From the NCBI RefSeq assembly GCF_003148685.1, contig NZ_QGGR01000012.1, positions 1-64,000 of the forward strand: a stretch of DNA of 64,000 bases, in the 5' to 3' direction. The notes beneath the pieces were generated by a model. It saw nothing but the letters and a program-made list of their open reading frames with translations. It was not told the DNA's origin and did not search any database. Shown here in pieces: positions 40,144-48,646 of this stretch (positions are counted from its first letter, which is position 1; every line of letters starts with the position of its first letter). The position numbers and the translations under genes were made by a program. Source of the stretch: Actinoplanes xinjiangensis (GTDB lineage Bacteria > Actinomycetota > Actinomycetes > Mycobacteriales > Micromonosporaceae).

Positions 40144-41379
40144 TCAGCCGCGGCAGCGGTAGGCGACCTGCGTGCCCACCTGGAGCGGGGACGGTTCGAT
40201 GATGTTGATGGTGGCGGTTTCGGTGGCTGTGCCGACGCCGCTGAACGTCCATTTGAGGGTGAGCGCTGCGGTGCGCTGGCCGCTGCCGACCTGCTCCGTC
40301 AGTACGGCGCCCGGTGGTGCGTCCGAGCGGAACCACTGGTAGCGGATCACGCCGCTCCTGCCGTTGGTGCGCACGGTGGCGACCACGTCGACGGTGGTGT
40401 CACAGCGACTTCCGGCAGGTTGAGGTACGGCCACCGTCACGCCCTCCACCTCGAGCGGGCTGAGTCGCTGCCAGATGTAGAACCCGACCACCCCGATCAG
40501 GGCCAGGGTCAGCAAGGTGGAGATCAGTGACACCAGTCTGCGCCACAGCGGCCGCGACCGTTCGGCTGTGGCGCCTCCCGGCCAGGCAGGGGCTGCCATT
40601 GGGGTCGCCGGCACTCCGGGTCCGAAACGCAACTCGTTGTGGGCACGAACGGTAGGCGTCGAGTCGTCGGGATGCACCGTCGGAGCAGATCGCCCGCCGT
40701 GGACCGTAGCCGGAACCACCGGATCCGGCCCGGACAGATGCACGGTCCGGTCGGTCGAACCGATGCCGACCGTCCGACCGGGATCGTCGAGGTGTGCTGA
40801 CGGACCACCGCCATGCCCGCTGCCGTCACCAGGACGAGCGGTGGGCTGGCCGAAGTAGGCGCCGTCGAGGTGCACGGTCGGTTGCCCGAGCTGCGCGGTG
40901 GGCTGCCCGAAGTAGGCGGTGGCATCGCCAAGGTGCGCGGTGGGTTGGCCAGACGGAACGGTGGGTTGCCCAGGTTGGGCGTCTGATCGGCCGAGGTGCG
41001 CGGCGGGCTGCCCGGGTCGGGCGTCTGGCCGGCGGAGGTGCGCGGTGGGCTGACCAGGTCGGGCGTCTGATCGGTCCAGGCGCGCGGTGGGTTGCCCCGG
41101 CTGCGAAGCCGGTTGACCGAAGTAGGCGGTGGCGCCGTCGAGGTGCGCGGTGGGCTGACCAGACTGCGGGGAGGGATGCCCGAGGCGCGTGGTGGCGTCG
41201 CCGGAAGCGGCGGGATCGCCGGGACGTGTGGCCGGCCTGTCGAGGGGCGCGGCCGCACCGCCGAGATACGTGGTGGGGCTGCCGAGGTTCACCGTGGGGC
41301 CGGGCTGGTCGGCGGCCGCCCACGGGTCGCCGGGTGACGGCAGCGTGTGGTCGTCGAGGGGTTCCTCCGGGCGGGTCAC
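40144..41379 (-). CDS. Single-pass membrane protein with Thr-rich GQPTAHL repeats
   Basis: The product has 411 residues from GTG 41379. Residues about 1-270 are cytoplasmic and low in complexity. They contain heptad and double-heptad units with a GQPTAHL core (GQPTARL, GQPTVHL, GQPAAHL, GQPTAQL), then TVGIGS, TVHLSG and PTVHPDDSTPTV. A basic SRPLWRRL boundary precedes one membrane helix (about residues 285-307), followed by an extracellular Ig-like domain of about 100 residues with two Cys. The next gene upstream encodes a membrane Ser/Thr kinase with a similar extracellular domain. Regularly spaced Thr residues make it a plausible kinase substrate or FHA-domain partner. No family match is recalled. 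Confidence 0.75.
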   Translation of the reverse strand: MTRPEEPLDDHTLPSPGDPWAAADQPGPTVNLGSPTTYLGGAAAPLDRPATRPGDPAASGDATTRLGHPSPQSGQPTAHLDGATAYFGQPASQPGQPTARLDRSDARPGQPTAHLRRPDARPGQPAAHLGRSDAQPGQPTVPSGQPTAHLGDATAYFGQPTAQLGQPTVHLDGAYFGQPTARPGDGSGHGGGPSAHLDDPGRTVGIGSTDRTVHLSGPDPVVPATVHGGRSAPTVHPDDSTPTVRAHNELRFGPGVPATPMAAPAWPGGATAERSRPLWRRLVSLISTLLTLALIGVVGFYIWQRLSPLEVEGVTVAVPQPAGSRCDTTVDVVATVRTNGRSGVIRYQWFRSDAPPGAVLTEQVGSGQRTAALTLKWTFSGVGTATETATINIIEPSPLQVGTQVAYRCRG

Positions 41380-41424
41380 GCCGACCGTCCCCGCGTCGAG
41401 GCGAAGGTGAGCACCGGCGTACTC

Positions 41425-43110
41425 CTATCCGGGAGTGCAGTAGTTGTTGAGGGTCACGTAGGCCGTGGACGGCGACCGGCCCGAATTGCCCGCGGCGTCG
41501 ACGGCGACCACCGAGATCGGGATGCGGGTGGTGGTCCTCGGGGCCGGCAGCGGGCCGAGAGTTCCCTGGAAACGGCCCCGCCCGACCGATTTCATCGTGA
41601 CGGTCGACGTGCCGCCCAGGGTGTACCGGAAGGTGACCGTCAGCGCGGCCGGCCCGCTCACGTCGTCGGTGACGGTCACCGAGACGGTGCTGCTGCGGGC
41701 ACCGTACGGGCAGCTCTCGCCCTCGATCACCGTCGGGCTGGTGGCGGCGGTGCCGACGGTGGGCGCGGTGGTGTCGGTCGGGGTCGGCGAGGTGCCGGCC
41801 GACGCGCTGGGTGACGACGATGCCGAGGGGGAGGACGACGACTTGCCGGGTGTGGCGGTCGGCGACTTCGTGGGGGTGCTGCCGTCCGCCGGTTTCGTGG
41901 TGGTGGTCGCGGTGGGCGTACCGGAGGTGCCCGGTGTTGATGTCGTGGAGCCGATCGGGGTGGCCGAGACGACCGGGGGCACCACGCCGGACGGGCCGCC
42001 GACCGCGGGCGCGACCGTGGCCGGGCCGGTCTGGCCGCCGCCGACGGTCGTGTTCTCCTCGGCGGCGGCGGCGTAGCGGTAGCCGACGCCGCCGATCAGC
42101 AGGGCCACCACGATGGCGCCGCCGGCCACCGCGGTCCAGGTACGGCTGCCGCGGGCACCGCCGGAACCGCCGCTGGAGCTGCCGGCCGTGGCGCCGAGGG
42201 TCGTCGTGGCGACGGCGGTGGCGCCGGCGTTGCCGTCCGGGAACGGCCACAGTGCGGCGAGCAGCGCGGCCCGGCGGGCGAGTTCCCGCAGCCCGCGGTC
42301 CTCCCAGTCGGGGCCGTACGCCGTGCCGGCCACCTGCTCCAGGATGTCGAGGAAGGCCAGGGCGTGCGGGGGCCGGTCGGCGGGCTGTTTGGCCAGGCCC
42401 TGCCGGAGCAGGTCGTGCACCGGCGCCGGGGCCGGGTCGGTCGGGATGGGCGCGTTGGCGTGCTGGTCGTGCAGGGCGAACAGGTTCGTCCCGTCGTACG
42501 GCGGCCTGCCGGTCAGACATTCGAAGAACGTGGCGGTGGCGGCGTAGATGTCGCAGGCCGGCGTGGCCGGGGCGCCCGTCCACTGTTCGGGGGCCATGTA
42601 GCGGGGCGTGCCGGTGACGACCGTGCCGGTGCCCTGGCCGACCGGCGTGGCGATGCCGAAATCGGCGAGCTTGCTCCGGCCCTCCCCGGTGACCAGCACG
42701 TTCTCCGGCTTGTAGTCGCGGTGCACGACACCGTGGGTGTGCGCCGCGGCCAGCCCGGCGAGGGAACCCTTCAGCACGCACAGTGCCGCCTCGGGGGTGG
42801 TCGCGCCGTGCTCGCGCAGCATCTGCCGCAGCGACACCCCGTTGACCAGCTCCATCACGATCGCGGCACCGTCGGCGGACTCGACGTATTCGTACAGCCG
42901 GGAGACGTACGGGTCGTCGATCTCGCCGAGCAGCTGCGCCTCGCGCCGGAACGCGGCCCGGAACGAGGCGTCGTCGCCGAGGACGTTCGTCAGGTACTTG
43001 ATCGCGACCGCGGTGCCGGTCTGGTCGTGCGTGGCGAGCACGACGCTGCCCGACGCCCCGGCGCCGAGCTGCCGGACGGGCGTGTATCCGGACAGCTCCC
43101 AGCCGCTCAT
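41425..43110 (-). CDS. Membrane Ser/Thr protein kinase (PknB-like)
   Basis: The product has 561 residues. The kinase domain occupies residues 1-265: glycine loop LGAGASGSVV, Lys in VAIKYL, catalytic loop VVHRDYKPENVLV, DFG in LADFGIATP, and activation segment VTGTPRYMAPEQW. HRDYKPEN has Tyr where Leu or Ile is usual. After a juxtamembrane stretch there is one membrane helix (about residues 308-330), a long Ser/Thr/Pro-rich spacer, and an extracellular beta-sandwich (SCPYGARSSTVSVTVTDDVSGPAALTV) with two Cys that could bond. No PASTA repeats are seen. It would phosphorylate cytoplasmic proteins in response to an unknown envelope signal, with the adjacent Thr-rich membrane protein as first candidate. 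Confidence 0.93.
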   Translation of the reverse strand: MSGWELSGYTPVRQLGAGASGSVVLATHDQTGTAVAIKYLTNVLGDDASFRAAFRREAQLLGEIDDPYVSRLYEYVESADGAAIVMELVNGVSLRQMLREHGATTPEAALCVLKGSLAGLAAAHTHGVVHRDYKPENVLVTGEGRSKLADFGIATPVGQGTGTVVTGTPRYMAPEQWTGAPATPACDIYAATATFFECLTGRPPYDGTNLFALHDQHANAPIPTDPAPAPVHDLLRQGLAKQPADRPPHALAFLDILEQVAGTAYGPDWEDRGLRELARRAALLAALWPFPDGNAGATAVATTTLGATAGSSSGGSGGARGSRTWTAVAGGAIVVALLIGGVGYRYAAAAEENTTVGGGQTGPATVAPAVGGPSGVVPPVVSATPIGSTTSTPGTSGTPTATTTTKPADGSTPTKSPTATPGKSSSSPSASSSPSASAGTSPTPTDTTAPTVGTAATSPTVIEGESCPYGARSSTVSVTVTDDVSGPAALTVTFRYTLGGTSTVTMKSVGRGRFQGTLGPLPAPRTTTRIPISVVAVDAAGNSGRSPSTAYVTLNNYCTPG

Positions 43111-43183
43111 TCGCGAAACCCCACCGTCAAGGGGCGGATGCTCGCCTCCGCCGCGCCGATCATTCTGGTCGTGACCAGGCTAC

Positions 43184-43208
43184 AAAGCATCCGCACATCG
43201 GGTGCTTT
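43184..43208 (-). terminator. Hairpin terminator after GH43 gene
   Basis: AAAGCATCC and GGGTGCTTT pair with one wobble across a 7-base loop, 37 bp downstream of the minus-strand stop at 43245. The stem begins and ends in A/T runs, so it could work for either strand. Confidence 0.55.
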
Positions 43209-43244
43209 CGATGACCGGAAGGGCGACCCCCTTGAGGTACGGGG

Positions 43245-44603
43245 TCAGGCGACGTCGATGGCGTCGATCTCGGCGAAGTTCGCGCCCTTGCCGTACGAGA
43301 GGGTGTTCGTGCCCGCCCGCAGGGTCACCGGGCGTTCGCTGACCTGCCAGTTGTCCCAGCCGGTCACCGGGTAGTCGACGGTGCCCGCGGCGGCGCCGTT
43401 GACGGTCAGGGTGTGGCTCGCCGCGCCGGCGTCGGATCCGTTGGCGTAGCGGGTGTGCAGCCGGTACTCGCCGGCCCGGGGCACGTGGACGGTGAAGGTG
43501 ACCCGGCTGTCGTCGAAGTCGACACCACCGACGACGGCTCCGCCACTGGCGCCGCCGGCGTACCGGGCGTTGGCGCGGGCGAAGTCGGCGTCCTCGGCCT
43601 CGTAGCGGATCTTGGCGCCTTCCACGATCGGCCGGGCACCCTGCCAGTCGAGCCGCCGCGAGTACATCGCCCGGTAGGTGAAGTCGGCGTTCCAGCCGTG
43701 GAAGACGATCCGGTCGCGCCCGTCCGGCCCGGTCACCACGTCCTGGCCACCGGGCCCGCGCACGGTGCCGCCGAACGCGTCGGTGGTCATCAGGGGTGCC
43801 GCGGCCTTGGTGTACGGCCCGCGCAGGCTCGTCGACGTGGCATAGCTGCTCATGTAGCTGCCGTTGCCGAAGAAGTTGGCCGAGTAGAACAGCACGTACG
43901 TCCCGCCGCGTTTCCACAGCGTCGGCGCCTCGACGAGGGTGCCCTCGAACGGCTTGTTCTGCTTGATCAGGGCGGTCTCGGTGCCGGTCCGGCGCAGTCC
44001 GTCGGCGCTCACCTGCTGGAGGCGCAGCCAGGTGTCCTGCCGGCAGCAGTTGCCGTCGTTCTTCCACAGCAGATAGCGGCGCCCGTTCTCGGCGTACGAG
44101 GAGGCGTCGATGGCACCACCGATCTCCGGGGTGCAGACCAGGGCGGTGTCGCGGGGAACGAACGGCCCACCCGGCGTGGTGGCGGTGGCCGCGCCGATGC
44201 ACTGTTTGCCCGAGGCGCGATCGTGCGCCGTGTACCACATGACGAAGCTCCTCGGCCCGGTGGCGAACACCTCCGGCGCCCAGACACCGTGATCGGTGGA
44301 TCCGCCCGGCGGGAACGTCCAGTCCGGGTCGGCCCAGGCGCCCAGCGCCGGCAGTGCGTCGCTGTCCTGCACCGCCCAGGTGGTCAGGTCGGTGGAGGTG
44401 GCCCACCTGATGTTGCGCCCGTCGCTGTTGGTCGCGTAGGCGTAGTAGGTGCGCCCGACCTTCATCACGTCCGGGTCGGCGAAGTTCTGATCGATGACCG
44501 GCCCGGCCGCGGCCGTCGTGGCGGGGCCGGTCGGGGCGGCCGGGGCGGTGAACAGGCCGGCGGTCATGACCAGGGCGGCCAGGACGGCATAGGGCTGGAT
44601 CAT
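43245..44603 (-). CDS. Secreted glycoside hydrolase family 43 with CBM35/6
   Basis: The product has 452 residues from ATG 44603 (MIQPYAVLAALVMTAG). A signal peptide ends near residue 30. The five-bladed propeller shows QNFADPDVMKVGRTYYAYAT (catalytic base Asp), the SYAENGRRYLLWKND region (pKa-modulating Asp nearby), and TLVEAPTLWKRGGTYVLFYS with the general acid Glu. Residues about 325-450 begin KIRYEAEDADFARANARYAGG and end NFAEIDAIDVA, a CBM35/CBM6-type carbohydrate-binding beta sandwich. It would release arabinose or xylose from hemicellulose outside the cell. It fits the xylanase and GH2 genes downstream as a xylan-degrading set. Confidence 0.9.
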   Translation of the reverse strand: MIQPYAVLAALVMTAGLFTAPAAPTGPATTAAAGPVIDQNFADPDVMKVGRTYYAYATNSDGRNIRWATSTDLTTWAVQDSDALPALGAWADPDWTFPPGGSTDHGVWAPEVFATGPRSFVMWYTAHDRASGKQCIGAATATTPGGPFVPRDTALVCTPEIGGAIDASSYAENGRRYLLWKNDGNCCRQDTWLRLQQVSADGLRRTGTETALIKQNKPFEGTLVEAPTLWKRGGTYVLFYSANFFGNGSYMSSYATSTSLRGPYTKAAAPLMTTDAFGGTVRGPGGQDVVTGPDGRDRIVFHGWNADFTYRAMYSRRLDWQGARPIVEGAKIRYEAEDADFARANARYAGGASGGAVVGGVDFDDSRVTFTVHVPRAGEYRLHTRYANGSDAGAASHTLTVNGAAAGTVDYPVTGWDNWQVSERPVTLRAGTNTLSYGKGANFAEIDAIDVA

Positions 44604-44657
44604 GGGAGTCTCCACGGGGTCGGTGGAAAATCATCATGGTCATTTCCGGCAAGTTTC

Positions 44658-44663
44658 TGTCAA
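44658..44663 (-). promoter_or_regulatory. Possible -35 box for GH43
   Basis: TTGACA occurs on the minus strand 55 bp before the GH43 start. It is followed by GAAACTTGCCGGAAATG, which resembles the GAAACTTCCGGA stretch in the GH10/GH2 intergenic region. A -10 box is not clear. The common element could be a shared regulator site. Confidence 0.3.
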
Positions 44664-44710
44664 GAGAACACCGTCGATCAGTCTCGGTGGGATCGTCGTA
44701 CGCTTGCCGG

Positions 44711-45178
44711 GTGAACATCGGCAAGGGTGACATCGCTCCCGACTTCGAACTGCCCGACCAGGACGGCACGCTCCGGCGGCTGACCGATCTGCTCGCGGAC
44801 GGCCCGGTCGTGCTCTTCTTCTACCCGGCGGCGATGACCCGCGGCTGCACCGCGGAGGCCTGCCACTTCCGTGACCTCGCGTCGGAGTACCGGGCGGCCG
44901 GTGTCCAGCGGGTGGGCATCAGCAGGGACCCGGTGGAGAGGCAGAAGCAGTTCGCCGACGCGCACACCTTCGACTACCCGCTGCTCTCCGACCCGGAGTC
45001 GACCGCGATCGAGGCGTACGGGGTGAAGCGCCGGCTGAATCTCGGCGCGCTGAGCACCAGGCGGATGACCTTCGTGATCGGGACCGACCAGAAGATCCTC
45101 GACGTCATCCACAGCGAGCTGGACATGAACCAGCACGCCGCCGACGCGCTGCGGGTGGCGGCCGCCGCCAAGGCCTGA
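44711..45178 (+). CDS. bcp: Peroxiredoxin, BCP/PrxQ type
   Basis: The product has 155 residues from GTG 44711. IAPDFELPDQDGTLRRLTD leads to VVLFFYPAAMTRGCTAEACHFRDL, with peroxidatic Cys in GCTAEAC and the resolving Cys five residues later, the PrxQ/BCP arrangement. VGISRDPVERQKQFADAHTFDYPLLSDPES and a conserved Arg region (RRMTFVIG) complete the thioredoxin fold. It reduces hydroperoxides at the expense of thioredoxin or mycoredoxin in the cytoplasm. It is divergent from GH43 and converges with an acyltransferase gene, with a five-base gap. Confidence 0.93.
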   Translation: MNIGKGDIAPDFELPDQDGTLRRLTDLLADGPVVLFFYPAAMTRGCTAEACHFRDLASEYRAAGVQRVGISRDPVERQKQFADAHTFDYPLLSDPESTAIEAYGVKRRLNLGALSTRRMTFVIGTDQKILDVIHSELDMNQHAADALRVAAAAKA

Positions 45179-45183
45179 CCGGG

Positions 45184-46272
45184 TCACTTCTCGAAGCGGT
45201 GGAAGGCTGAGCAGAGCCCGGCCAGCGCGAGCGCGAAGACCGGTAGCCACAGCAGGCGATGGACGGGCCAGGCGCCGGCCGGCTCGTCCAGCAGGCCGGG
45301 CAGCCGTCCGAGGGTCATCCCGGCGAAGGTGACCAGCAGCAGGGCGGTCTGGTGCCAGCAGTACACGGTCATCGCCGCCAGGTTCAGCGCGGCGATCGGC
45401 GCCCACACGAGCGGTCGCCGCAGCCAGGCCGCGAGCCGGTCGCGGACCAGCAGGAACACGCCGAGCTGTGCCGCGGCCAGCGCCAGGGCGAACAGTGACG
45501 GCGGGTCGAGGTTGGACCAGCCGTCACCGGGGACACCGACCGCACTGGCCGGATAACCGGCCAGCAGCACCAGCCCGGCGCCGGCGGCGATGCCGCCCGG
45601 CAGCAGGACCGGACCGGCCCGGCGGGGGAGCACTCCCTGGGCCAGCGCGATGCCCAGCAGGTACGGCGCGGCCCAGCCCGCCACCGTGGCCACCGGATGC
45701 AGCCAGTCCGCCGTGCCCAGGTGCCGGGTGACGTCACAGGCCGCGACCAGCGCGACCGACGGCATCAGCGACCACAGCCCGTAGCGGGTGACGGCGGCCC
45801 TCAGCAGCGGAGCACACCCGGTCAGCGCCAGAAAGACCAGGAGAAACCACAGCGGGTGTACGAGCAGCGACCGCACCACGTGCAGGGTGCTCTCCGGCGC
45901 ACTCATGGCACTCAGCAGCAGCCAGGCCGGCACCCAGACCACGGCGAGCACCGCGACCGGACGGGCCAGGCGGGTGAACCGGGTGGCCAGCCACGGCAGC
46001 GCCCGTCCCCGGCTGCCCCGCGCGGCCGCGTACCCGCCGGCGAAGAAGAACAGTCCCAGGGTCTGCAACAGCCACGTCGCCGGGATCAGCGCCGGCCGGT
46101 CCGCCAGCGGACTCGCGCCGTGCCAGGCCGCGGGCCGGGCCGGGTCGCTGACCACCGCGGAGACCAGCCAGTGCCCCAGGACCACGCCCACGATGGCGAC
46201 GGCCCGCAGTGCGTCGATCGTCCGGTCCCGGTGCGCCGGAGTGGCGGCCTCGATCCGTGCCACCAGGCTCAT
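45184..46272 (-). CDS. Acyltransferase 3 family membrane protein
   Basis: The product has 362 residues from ATG 46272, whose ATGA overlaps the stop of the upstream hydrolase. HRDRTIDALRAVAIVGVVLGHWLVSAVV contains the family R/H motif, and FFFAGGYAAARGSRG follows. About ten membrane helices run to the C-terminus. The family O-acetylates or otherwise acylates sugars, lipids or peptidoglycan at the membrane. Together with the secreted serine hydrolase co-encoded upstream it could form an esterification/de-esterification pair. That is inference. Confidence 0.85.
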   Translation of the reverse strand: MSLVARIEAATPAHRDRTIDALRAVAIVGVVLGHWLVSAVVSDPARPAAWHGASPLADRPALIPATWLLQTLGLFFFAGGYAAARGSRGRALPWLATRFTRLARPVAVLAVVWVPAWLLLSAMSAPESTLHVVRSLLVHPLWFLLVFLALTGCAPLLRAAVTRYGLWSLMPSVALVAACDVTRHLGTADWLHPVATVAGWAAPYLLGIALAQGVLPRRAGPVLLPGGIAAGAGLVLLAGYPASAVGVPGDGWSNLDPPSLFALALAAAQLGVFLLVRDRLAAWLRRPLVWAPIAALNLAAMTVYCWHQTALLLVTFAGMTLGRLPGLLDEPAGAWPVHRLLWLPVFALALAGLCSAFHRFEK

Positions 46273-47372
46273 CGCGCGTCTCCGGCGAGCGGGTGGGCGG
46301 CGGTTCGGGCGAGCGGGTGCGCGGCGGTTCGGGCGAGCGGGTGGGCGGCGGTTCGGGCGAGCGGGTCTCCGGCGATCCGGGCGAGCGCCGCCAGCGAGTC
46401 GGTCCCGGGCGACAGGTAGTGGTCGTGGTCGTGGACGTCGTCGGTGGCGAACGGCCGGGCGCCGAACTCCGGGTCGGTCGGCCGCGTCCCGTGTCCCAGT
46501 TCGGACATGCGTCCGGCCGGCACCCAGCCGATCCAGTCCCCGTCGCTCTGCCCGGCCCACACCCGCGCGCCGGTGTGCAGGGCGGTGACGTCGTCCACGC
46601 CCATGCCGGGGCTGCCGAACACGGCGATGTCGGTCACCCGCGGGCTGAGCCGGGGTGCGGCGTGCCCGATCACGGTGGACCCGTAACTGTGCCCGAGCAG
46701 CGCGATCGTGGCCTGCGGGCGGACCGCGACGAGCCCGTCCACGAACGTCACCAGCGTGTCGGCGCCGGTCCGGGCCAGGTTCGCGCGGGCCGCCTCGTCG
46801 ACACCCTGCGGTGTGTCGTAACCGAGCCACGCGATCACCGCGAACCCGCCGGAACCCGCGCCGGCCCGCTGGAGGTCGGCCGCCCACACGGCCGGTGACC
46901 GGTATCCCTGCCCGCCCACGCCGCGCCAGAAGTTCTGCAGCCGGTTGCGCATGCCCGGCACGATCACCGCGATCCGCCGTGCGGTCGGCAGGTCACCGAA
47001 GACCTGGGCGACCCGGCCCCGCCCGCGCGGGTCGAAGAGCAGGTAGTCGCCGTCCGGGCAGGTGATCCCGGCCGCCCGCAGGGACTTCCGGTTCGCCTCG
47101 TAGCGCAGGCCGGGCGGGGCACCGTCCAGGTTGCCGACGACACCGGGATGCCCGGCGGCCAGGGCGCGCCGCTCGTCCTCGGGCCGGGCGGCGAACCAGG
47201 CACGGGCCGCCCGCGGGTCCAGCGGGTAGGGGTGTTCGGCGTGCCAGGCGGCGATGCCGACCGGGGGGAGGGCCGCGGCGGTGGCGGGCGGGGCGAGTAC
47301 CGAACCCGCGGCCGGCGCCACGATGACCGCGGTGACCGCCAGGATCGTCCGGAACCGTCTGATCAGATGCAT
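46269..47372 (-). CDS. Secreted alpha/beta hydrolase (DUF1023-type)
   Basis: The product has 367 residues from ATG 47372 (MHLIRRFRTILAVTAVIVAPAAGSVLA), a signal peptide. The catalytic domain has RIAVIVPGMRNRLQNFW, VIAWLGYDTPQGVDEAARANLARTGADTLVTFVDGL and the nucleophile elbow ALLGHSYGSTVIGHAA, as in actinobacterial DUF1023 esterases. A DxHDHDHY-like metal or His site appears near the end (FATDDVHDHDHYLSPGTDSLAAL). The last 30 residues are three tandem 8-residue units with PLARTAAH, coded by a 24-bp repeat. That tail looks like recent expansion and not fold. Confidence 0.85.
   Translation of the reverse strand: MHLIRRFRTILAVTAVIVAPAAGSVLAPPATAAALPPVGIAAWHAEHPYPLDPRAARAWFAARPEDERRALAAGHPGVVGNLDGAPPGLRYEANRKSLRAAGITCPDGDYLLFDPRGRGRVAQVFGDLPTARRIAVIVPGMRNRLQNFWRGVGGQGYRSPAVWAADLQRAGAGSGGFAVIAWLGYDTPQGVDEAARANLARTGADTLVTFVDGLVAVRPQATIALLGHSYGSTVIGHAAPRLSPRVTDIAVFGSPGMGVDDVTALHTGARVWAGQSDGDWIGWVPAGRMSELGHGTRPTDPEFGARPFATDDVHDHDHYLSPGTDSLAALARIAGDPLARTAAHPLARTAAHPLARTAAHPLAGDAR
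46285..46367. repeat. 24-bp tandem repeat in hydrolase C-terminus
   Basis: Three copies of a 24-bp unit start at 46285, 46309 and 46333, with a partial fourth at 46357. Each begins GCGAGCGGGTG and, on the minus strand, encodes eight residues centred on ARTAAHPL. Copy-number change here would alter the protein tail but keep the frame. Confidence 0.9.
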
Positions 47373-47494
47373 GGCGTCACCGTGCCGGGACGGCGGCGCC
47401 GGCACATCGGCCCGTGGATCACAGCGGGGGTGGCCCGTGGGCGTAATCCCCCGGGCCGATGCCGGTGGATCTTTGCGTCGATACAGTCGGCCGC

Positions 47495-48646
47495 ATGTCG
47501 ACCTTACGAAGCCGGACGGGTGCCGTGCTCGCCTGGACCGGCGCGATCCTGTTCCCGCTCGCCCTGTTCACCGTGCTCGCCCTGCCGGGTGTCGACGACC
47601 CGTTCCTCCAGGCGGTCACCGTCCTGGTGGCACTGCTGCTGCCGGTCGCCCTGGCCCGCCGTTCCCCGCTGGCGGCGCTGACGCTGCTCGTGGTCGGCGG
47701 TGGGGCCGTGTCGGTGCTCGCCATCTCCGGTGGTCTGCCGGAGCAGGCCGCCGTCGCCGTCTTCGTGGTCCTCGCCGACGTCATGGTCGGTAACGTGGCG
47801 GCCCGGCGGCCGCGACGGGTCTCCGTCCCGGCGGCGGTCCTCACCGTGCTGGTGCAGGCGGCGCTGGTCCTGCTCTTCGAGAACCCGGGTGACCTGCTGA
47901 CGATCCCCGCCGTGATGGCCCTCGCGGGGGTCACCGCCTGGGTGATCGGTGATTCGGTCCGGCAGCGCCGCCGGCACGCCGCCGTCCAGCGTGAGCAGTC
48001 CGAGGCCCGCGCGGTGGAGGCGGAACGGCTGCGGATCGCCCGCGAGCTGCACGACATGGTCGCGCACAGCATCGCCGTGATCGCCGTCCAGGCCGGGATG
48101 GGCCGCCGGGTCATCGACACCCAGCCGGCGGAGGCCCGCAACGCGCTGGCCAACATCGAGGAGACCAGCCGGGACACCGCGGCGGCGCTGCGCCGGATGC
48201 TGGGTTCGCTGCGGCGTACCGATGCGGGTGCCGGCCCCGCGCCCCGGGATCCGGCGCCGGGTCTGGCCGACCTGGACGGTCTGGTGGCGCGCAGCGCGCA
48301 GGCGGGTGTCGAGGTCGGCCTGCGGCGGGACGGCGATCCGGTGCCGCTGCCGCCGGACATCGACCTGTCCGCGTACCGCATCGTCCAGGAGGCGGTGACC
48401 AACGTGATCCGGCACGCCGGCGTCGGCCGCTGCGACGTCGCGGTCCAGCAGGACGCCGGCACGCTGAGCATCGAGATCACCGACGACGGGTCCGGTGGCG
48501 GCGGCGCCGGCGACGGCAGCCGCAACGGCATCACCGGCATGCGGGAACGCGTCAGCCTGCTCGGTGGCGAGTTCGACGCCGGCCCGCGGCCCGGCGGCGG
48601 CTTCCGGGTGTCCGCGCGGATCCCTCTTCCCGAGGCGGTCCGATGA
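47495..48646 (+). CDS. NarL-type sensor histidine kinase (HisKA_3)
   Basis: The product has 383 residues from ATG 47495. About five or six membrane helices lie in residues 12-165. A dimerisation helix RIARELHDMVAHSIAVIAVQAGMGRRVI carries the HD phospho-acceptor typical of NarX/DesK-type kinases. IVQEAVTNVIRHAGVGRCDV is the N-box, and GNGITGMRERVSLLGGEFDAGPRPGGGF (here NGITGMRERV) is the G box of the HATPase. The first part is a membrane sensor with no large extracellular loop. Its stop overlaps the regulator gene ATG (ATGA). Confidence 0.93.
   Translation: MSTLRSRTGAVLAWTGAILFPLALFTVLALPGVDDPFLQAVTVLVALLLPVALARRSPLAALTLLVVGGGAVSVLAISGGLPEQAAVAVFVVLADVMVGNVAARRPRRVSVPAAVLTVLVQAALVLLFENPGDLLTIPAVMALAGVTAWVIGDSVRQRRRHAAVQREQSEARAVEAERLRIARELHDMVAHSIAVIAVQAGMGRRVIDTQPAEARNALANIEETSRDTAAALRRMLGSLRRTDAGAGPAPRDPAPGLADLDGLVARSAQAGVEVGLRRDGDPVPLPPDIDLSAYRIVQEAVTNVIRHAGVGRCDVAVQQDAGTLSIEITDDGSGGGGAGDGSRNGITGMRERVSLLGGEFDAGPRPGGGFRVSARIPLPEAVR

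Noticed and set aside
41425..43110. Kinase as a PknB with PASTA repeats
   Set aside because: The extracellular part is a single short beta domain with two Cys; no PASTA repeats are visible.
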